DNA of 64,000 nt from positions 14,339,614 through 14,403,613 of the forward strand of contig OY992836.1 of assembly GCA_963921425.1 (NCBI GenBank). Reading direction: 5' to 3'. Origin of the DNA: Dryas octopetala. Its lineage: Eukaryota; Streptophyta; Magnoliopsida; Rosales; Rosaceae. The stretch's first letter is position 1. Each line of letters opens with the position of its first letter. Under the pieces are notes generated by a model. It had not been told where the DNA came from and searched no databases. It was given only the letters and a program-made list of their open reading frames with translations. The translations under genes and the position numbers were made by a program. Shown here piece by piece: positions 58,735 through 64,000 of this stretch.

Positions 58735-59097
58735 ATGGACCCGAACGACCTCTTCGCCCCGACGACCCAGGCCCCTTCTCGGACCTCCAGGTTCGCGCCC
58801 AAGTCCTCCAAGCCCAAACCGAAACCGGTTCCGAAGCCCGAGCCCGAACAGCCGGAGCTGAAACCCAAACCGGAACAACTCGACAACCTGATTGCGCCGG
58901 AGAAGAAAGAAGAAGCAGCAGCCGATGATGGCGCGCCGAAGACCGAAGCTTTTATTGGCGATGTGAAAATGGAAACCGAGGAAGAATTTAAAGAAAACGA
59001 TCCTATGGAAGAAGACGTTGCCGAAGAAGATACAGTAGTGCGAGAAATAGACGTCTTCTTCAATCCTCAAGTCGATGCCAACAGCCAGGTCTGTCTG

Positions 59098-59128
<31 letters not shown>

Positions 59129-60533
59129 TTAAGCTCTGTGTTTACTCTAATTATTTTTCTGAAGGATTTTGATTTTCCCTAATTCGTTTAATTTTTGCTT
59201 TAATCAGTTGTATGTGTTGCAATATCCTCTGAGGCCGTGGTGGCGACCGTACGAGTTGGAGAACCGGTGCGAGGAGGTGCTATTTTTGGTTCGTTGATGT
59301 TTTGTTTTGAGAGGGATTGCAGGGACTGACATTTTGATTTGGTTTGGTTTGGTTTTACAGGTGAGGGTGAAACCTGCCACTTCAGAAGTGGAGGTTGACT
59401 TGTCTCTCGATCTTGACCCGAAGAATTACGACGAAGATTGCGGTAACAGGCTCAAAATGACAAAGCAGGTGGTCAATTTTGTGTATAAAAGTTGTACCTA
59501 TAGCTTGATCAAATATGCTTTGAGTATTGTAGCATTGTTGCCTATAACACTGTTAATTTTGGGGTTTGTTTTCCTCAGACTTTGTCTACAGCATGGAAGC
59601 CACCCCGCACAACTGGCTATGCTGTTGGGGTTTTGATGGGTAATAAGGTATGTGCATATTATATTGACCTTTGAAGTATCATCCACAGATTTTATGTTGA
59701 ATGTGGTTGATTTTGTAGATTGGGAGATGGGTTGTTTCCGAGATGCATGTTCATACCAAGGGTGGTTTGTCATTAATGTTGTCTAAGGTGTTAGGAGACC
59801 TCAATCCCCGGCAAGGAGTAATCTGCTTTAGTTCTGAACTCAAATTAGAATTTTAGAGTTAATTTTGGAGGCCAGTTAAATTTCCAGTCAATTTTCGGAT
59901 GATATAAACTGGCTTTTCAATTTTGAAGAGAAGACACTTATTGCACTTGCAAAGCAAATTGGTATGATGGAGTTGTGGTGCTATATTATATACTTGATCA
60001 AGTAGTGGTTGGAGGATGTACCTTGGAAGTGGTTAGGTGTTTACTCTGAATAGTGTTAGTTTTTTGAAAGCTAATCAGGTTTAATTAATTACTACATAGT
60101 TACTTGGAAGTGGTTAGGTGTTTACTCTGAATAGTGTTAGTTACTGGGTTTTAACATTTCTTTCACTTCAACAAGATTGGCTTGCATCAAGTTTCTCGAA
60201 AATGGTAGTTGTGCAAATTTTAGAAAACTAAATGCTGCTCCTCCTACTTATGTCATATCTCTGTTCCAGACAAAGTTGGCCACAAAGCATGAGTTTCTAT
60301 TGTTTTGGGATTGGACCCAACATCTTAGCGCAAAAATCCAAGCCTCTTTCAAAAAAGTTGGTCAAATGTGTCATGTCATTTTAGACCCCGAGGCGATTAA
60401 TTTAAAAAGGTGCTCATGAACAAATGTTAGTTGATGGGTCTCTGAATTACACAGAATTTTAATGTGTTGATCGATTGTTGATGGAACCAGTTGTTGGCGA
60501 GGTGAATCGCAAATGTGGTTAACTTTACCAGAG

Positions 60534-60583
<50 letters not shown>

Positions 60584-60910
60584 TTTAATTAGACAAATCT
60601 TGAAACATTTTAGTAGTTTTTTAGTCTCTTATGAGAGTAAATGGGTTTTATTGCTTTAGAATCTCACTTGTTGACACAGTGTTGGTTTGACTTGTTGGTG
60701 TAGAAGCATTGAAAGAGTTTGTGCTTTTTTTTCTTCATCTTGCAGTTACACTTGAATCCTATTCATGCAGTTGTGCAGCTCCGCCCATCATTGGAACATC
60801 TCAAGTCTGGTGGATTGAAAAAGAAGGACAAGGTCACAGGGGATGCAGAAGTTACAGTTAAATTAGAAGAATCTAGTGAGAAAAAATCTTCTGGTTCATC
60901 AAAGAAGCAG

Positions 60911-60949
<39 letters not shown>

Positions 60950-63876
60950 CATATTGTGCTTTAGGGCAGTGTAGTGAAGAATTTTTTGGAGCATATGGAC
61001 CCAATTCTGTACATTATTGGAACATATAAAATCTATTTAGGATTGAGGTTTTAAATTTACAGTGATGTAGTGCAGTTTTGAGCTTCTTTAACTTCGGAGC
61101 CGGAAGTCTGACTCCACCTTACTGTTCCAAGTTTTGGTTCTATATTGTCTTTTTTGATATTCATGTTTACTCAATACACTTGTGTCTATGTCATGAAAAG
61201 ATTTATTCATCTATTTTCATTTTTTCAGAACAAGCGGATGGAGCCTTCAACTGAGCAAAAGACTGAAGATGAAGAGGTATGAGAATATTCTTTTTATAAC
61301 AAAAGACTGGAGCCTTCCCAGAAGTTAAATCTTCTTGATTTGTACCAAAAAACAAAATGTGTTTGTTTGGAGCCTTCCCAGAAGTTAATCTTCTTGATTT
61401 CTACCAAAAAAATGAGAATATTCTTTTTATAACAAAAGACTGGAGCCTTCCCAGAAGTTAAATCTTCTTGATTTGTACCAAAAAAACAAAATGTGTTTGT
61501 TTGGAGCCTTCTCAGAAGTTAATCTTCTTGATTTCTACCAAAAAAACAAAATTTGTTTGGTTTAGTGAATGCTTGGGTTTTGATAAAGATTCATGATGCG
61601 TTGCAGTGGTTGATTTTATTAGACTTTTTTGATAATCTATATCAATATAAATATATATACATATATTTTCTCCACCGTCTTCTCCAGGGTTGGGTTCCAC
61701 TTCAGTACCATAGCTCAGAAAGTGATTTTTCAGCCAGATATTTACAAAGAATGGTGGTACAAGAAAGTTCTCCAATACAATTTACTATGAGTCCGTATGT
61801 TCTTTTATCCCCAGTACTTACCTGTTCTCCTATTCTTTAAAGCTCTGAATACGCTAGTTATAATGTTTTAATTTTTGTTATTATTTGTAGGTATGACTAT
61901 GTTAACTCCTTGTGTCCTAGAACGTGCAAAGGTTCTTCTAAAAGGTGCAGTCATTCTTATATTAATCAGTTCTTCATAACATGGCGCAAATCTTAGTATG
62001 TTATTATTTTTTTTTTAATCCCTCTTTTGATGACATTATCTTCTTTCCAAAGTGGCAAGTCAATTATCAATTTCTCACTTTTCTTAATTCAAGGTTACAG
62101 AAAACTGAAACTGAAGAGGTCCTTTTAATTTTGCATGAAAACATAGGGTGTGTTTTTGAAGATGAGTCTTGTATATTGACACAAATACACAACTAGAAGA
62201 CCAAGACATTGTCATATACTCATATAAATTTATAAGTTGACCTTCCACTCTGTTTTTGAAATGTTTTCTGTTTGCATCAACAGCTAAAATGAAACTGATA
62301 CAATGATACTACATTGATAATCTTAATCTTGCTGACTGGCCTTATAAACAACGATGGAAGTATATAGTGATTGGTCTTGCTTTTGCCTGCTTGTGATTTT
62401 GATGGAAAAACAATTTTTTTTTCATTCACATGGTTTTATGTTTATTTATGCATATTTTATTTATTTATTTAATTATTTGTTATGGACATAGCTATCTAAT
62501 GAAAACTTTAGCACTTACCAGCTTTTGATTTAATTTTAAAGACATGAATGGGTATTGTTTCAGGTTTCTGCTTTCCCTGCCCCTGGAAGAGCGTATCAAG
62601 AAGTTGCTTGTTGAGGTTTGTTGCAACTTACTTGAGCCACAAATTAATGTTCTGTTGATAAAATAGTAATAAATTTGAAGCTGGTACACACCTTTGTTGT
62701 CTGACCTGGGATCATCCTTCCAAACATATCAGCATTGCTTCCATAATATGGAAATAGGCCAATTGTTGCCTTATTATCTTTATAGTTAAAAATTTCTTAA
62801 AGTCATGACAACAGAAACCATAAGTAATTCAAGGTTGTGCCATAACAGGAACCTGTAGCTCGTCGATTCAGTGATCTTAAGAAGTACTATGCGCCTGATT
62901 GCACTACGGAAAATCTTTTGGATGTCCTTCAGAAGCATGCTCTATTACTGCATGGTCTCTGGGTTCCAAAAACTTCATTGCTATATGCAAATAGAGATGA
63001 TGATGGCTCCCATAGAAACAAGAAAGATGATGTCGATCGGCAAACAGCTAGAAATTACATTCTAAATTTATTTCAGAAGACCCCTGTAATCAGTAATTCA
63101 CAACTAGATCTCCCACATAACCTTAAAACTCATGTGTATGAATCCCTGAAAATATTAGCTGTCTCAAGACCATCCTCTCAAGATTGGAAATTTAAAGAGA
63201 AACCAGATATGTCATTCAATGAACTCTACCCAGACATTGCTAAAAGCCAAGAACAGAACTGGGAACGTTTGGATAGGTTGTTGGCACAGAAGATGAATAC
63301 TGACCGTGGTGTGAAGAATGCTACTATGACTAGTAAGCCTGGAAAATTGCTGAATTCTGATAAAGGTACTACAAAACGTACAAGTGAAGTTCACAGTGGC
63401 GGAAAGACCATGTCAGATGATACTCGAGCAGCTCTACCGGAGGCTATTAAAGAAGTTCTTCAAGAACACAAGGTTTGCAAGTAAGTTATTGGAACTTTAA
63501 CCTCTGCACATTTCACATCTGCTTTAAAAGTAAACTATTATCATTTTCTTATCGTTCAATATGATTAATACGATCAACCATGAAGTTATTAGAATTGAAT
63601 CATTGATAGAAGTTTCTTTCTCATCATATTGCTTTGACTTATATGCAATTTTCTTGGCAGCTTTCAGCTTATATGCGAAGGATTACGTAGGTTGGCAGTT
63701 AGAAAATCTACTCTTCCCAAGGTTGATCCTAAAAATAAAAAGGTTATAGCTGCGGCATATGGTGTTGAGGCTCCTCCACAGGAGCTGCAGAAAGTCATAA
63801 GTCAAGTTGCGGTAGACATTCATGGTTCATATGTCTTGGAATCATCGCCAGAACACCCAGAGCATAATAAGTTGAG
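58735..63876 (+). CDS. RPC5: DNA-directed RNA polymerase III subunit RPC5 (SIN-like), 3' end beyond window
   Basis: Nuclear subunit of RNA polymerase III that pairs with RPC4 in a TFIIF-like subcomplex. Exons: 58735-59088, 59208-59276, 59361-59468, 59579-59647, 59719-59787, 60746-60910, 61229-61276, 61688-61794, 61891-61944, 62564-62615, 62849-63480, 63661-63876. All junctions are GT-AG and in phase, giving about 647 residues so far; the Arabidopsis SIN-like protein is near 690, so only the end is missing. Residues 1-100 are Pro/Lys/Glu-rich (KPKPKPVPKPEPEQPELKPK) and acidic. The SIN/RPC5 domain starts at VREIDVFFNP and includes LYVLQYPLRPWWRPYELENR, RTTGYAVGVLMGN and HLNPIHAVVQLRPS. Exon 11 carries a helical middle region (VPKTSLLYANRDDDG). 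The C-terminal part has FQLICEGLRRLAV. I chose MDPNDLFAP; an in-frame ATG at 58684 is possible. Which splice acceptor starts the next exon is unresolved. Confidence 0.9.
59099..59127 (+). repeat. (CT)n microsatellite at the start of RPC5 intron 1
   Basis: A CT run of about 14 units begins 10 bases after the splice donor at 59089. Confidence 0.9.
60016..60145. repeat. Direct duplication in RPC5 intron 5
   Basis: TTGGAAGTGGTTAGGTGTTT followed by ACTCTGAATAGTGTTAGTT occurs at about 60023-60062 and again at about 60103-60142, some 80 bases apart. Confidence 0.85.
60536..60582 (+). repeat. (CT)n(TA)n compound microsatellite in RPC5 intron 5
   Basis: About 16 CT units run straight into a TA run. 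Confidence 0.9.
60911..60944 (+). repeat. (CT)n microsatellite fused to the RPC5 intron 6 donor
   Basis: The donor GT at 60911 is followed at once by a CT run of about 15 units, so the microsatellite forms the 5' end of the intron. Confidence 0.9.
61282..61550. repeat. Nested tandem duplication in RPC5 intron 7
   Basis: The word GGAGCCTTCCCAGAAGTTAA followed by TCTTCTTGATTT occurs four times, once as a CTTCTC variant. The larger unit (TATTCTTTTTATAACAAAAG through the second word) is itself duplicated, with a period of about 128 bases (61287 and 61415). GGAGCCTTC also occurs in exon 7 just upstream, so part of the exon may have seeded the repeat. Confidence 0.8.
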
Positions 63877-64000
63877 GTTGTTCCCATTTCTTTTATGTAT
63901 TAACTATTAAGTACCTAAAATATATGATGTTGTGCACCTTAGGTAGGGCTTGATATATCAACAGAAGAGGCTGTAAGAATCATTTGTCACGTTTTCTTAA
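63877..64000 (+). other. RPC5 intron 12 or next exon, cut by window edge
   Basis: After the donor at 63877 several AG sites exist (63885-63966 region). Those at the CCTTAG and GGTAG words lead straight to stops in the required phase; only CAACAG|AAG stays open to the window end. I therefore leave the last exon uncalled. Confidence 0.4.

Noticed and set aside
63940-64000. A possible further RPC5 exon reading VGLDISTEEAVRIICH
   Set aside because: Its frame does not match the phase left by exon 12, and it does not resemble the RPC5 C-terminus.
1-64000. CRISPR arrays, bacterial operons, ribosome-binding sites or retroviral genes
   Set aside because: None seen; the window is plant nuclear DNA, and I found no gag, pol, integrase or reverse transcriptase motifs.

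Overview
This window is plant nuclear DNA: spliced genes with GT-AG introns, AT-rich intergenic DNA, (CT)n microsatellites, abundant MITEs and Mutator-like elements, and a plant-type (USE plus TATA) U2 snRNA gene. The proteins are eudicot-like. Four neighbouring genes (GBF1, HVA22K, SCL15 and a vicilin-like cupin) match the Arabidopsis run At4g36730, At4g36720, At4g36710 and At4g36700, so the window holds a conserved eudicot gene block expanded by transposons. I suspect a woody species, possibly Rosaceae, but the sequence alone does not prove this.

Layout. 1-2400: promoter and 5' leader of a G-box-binding bZIP gene (GBF1, + strand, coding 2509-5248). 6570-10060: HVA22-like protein k (- strand, 8 coding exons), convergent with GBF1. 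10280-14661: a transposon cluster with a 742-bp Mutator-like element, a PstI-rich tandem repeat, a Pack-MULE carrying pieces of two host genes (an aspartyl protease and a P-type Ca2+-ATPase) between perfect 9-bp target duplications, and a 401-bp foldback element. 15639-17327: intronless GRAS gene SCL15 (- strand). 17961-27200: about 10 kb of hAT, MULE and foldback remnants with no convincing gene. 27711-30482: cupin gene whose product ends in a Glu/Arg-rich tail of about 290 residues. 31172-34808: organelle-type PP2C phosphatase (- strand). 35500-41200: intergenic, with two hAT-type elements. 41202-43456: INDETERMINATE-DOMAIN zinc-finger gene of the IDD1/IDD2 (ENY/GAF1) group (- strand). 44250-55130: intergenic, with a second copy of a hAT-like family and a MITE with amplified ends. 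55137-55421: complete U2 snRNA gene. 55719-58470: third copy of the hAT-like family, a hAT-like MITE and a local duplication. 58735 to the window end: RNA polymerase III subunit RPC5/SIN-like gene (+ strand), cut by the window edge.

How the parts relate. GBF1 and the IDD protein are transcription factors, SCL15 is a transcriptional regulator, HVA22K is an ER membrane-shaping protein, PP2C is a signalling phosphatase, the cupin is storage-like, and RPC5 and U2 serve core RNA metabolism. They share no pathway; the linkage is inherited gene order. The most notable structure is the Pack-MULE at 12333-14006, whose inverted repeats have expanded into captured host coding sequence.
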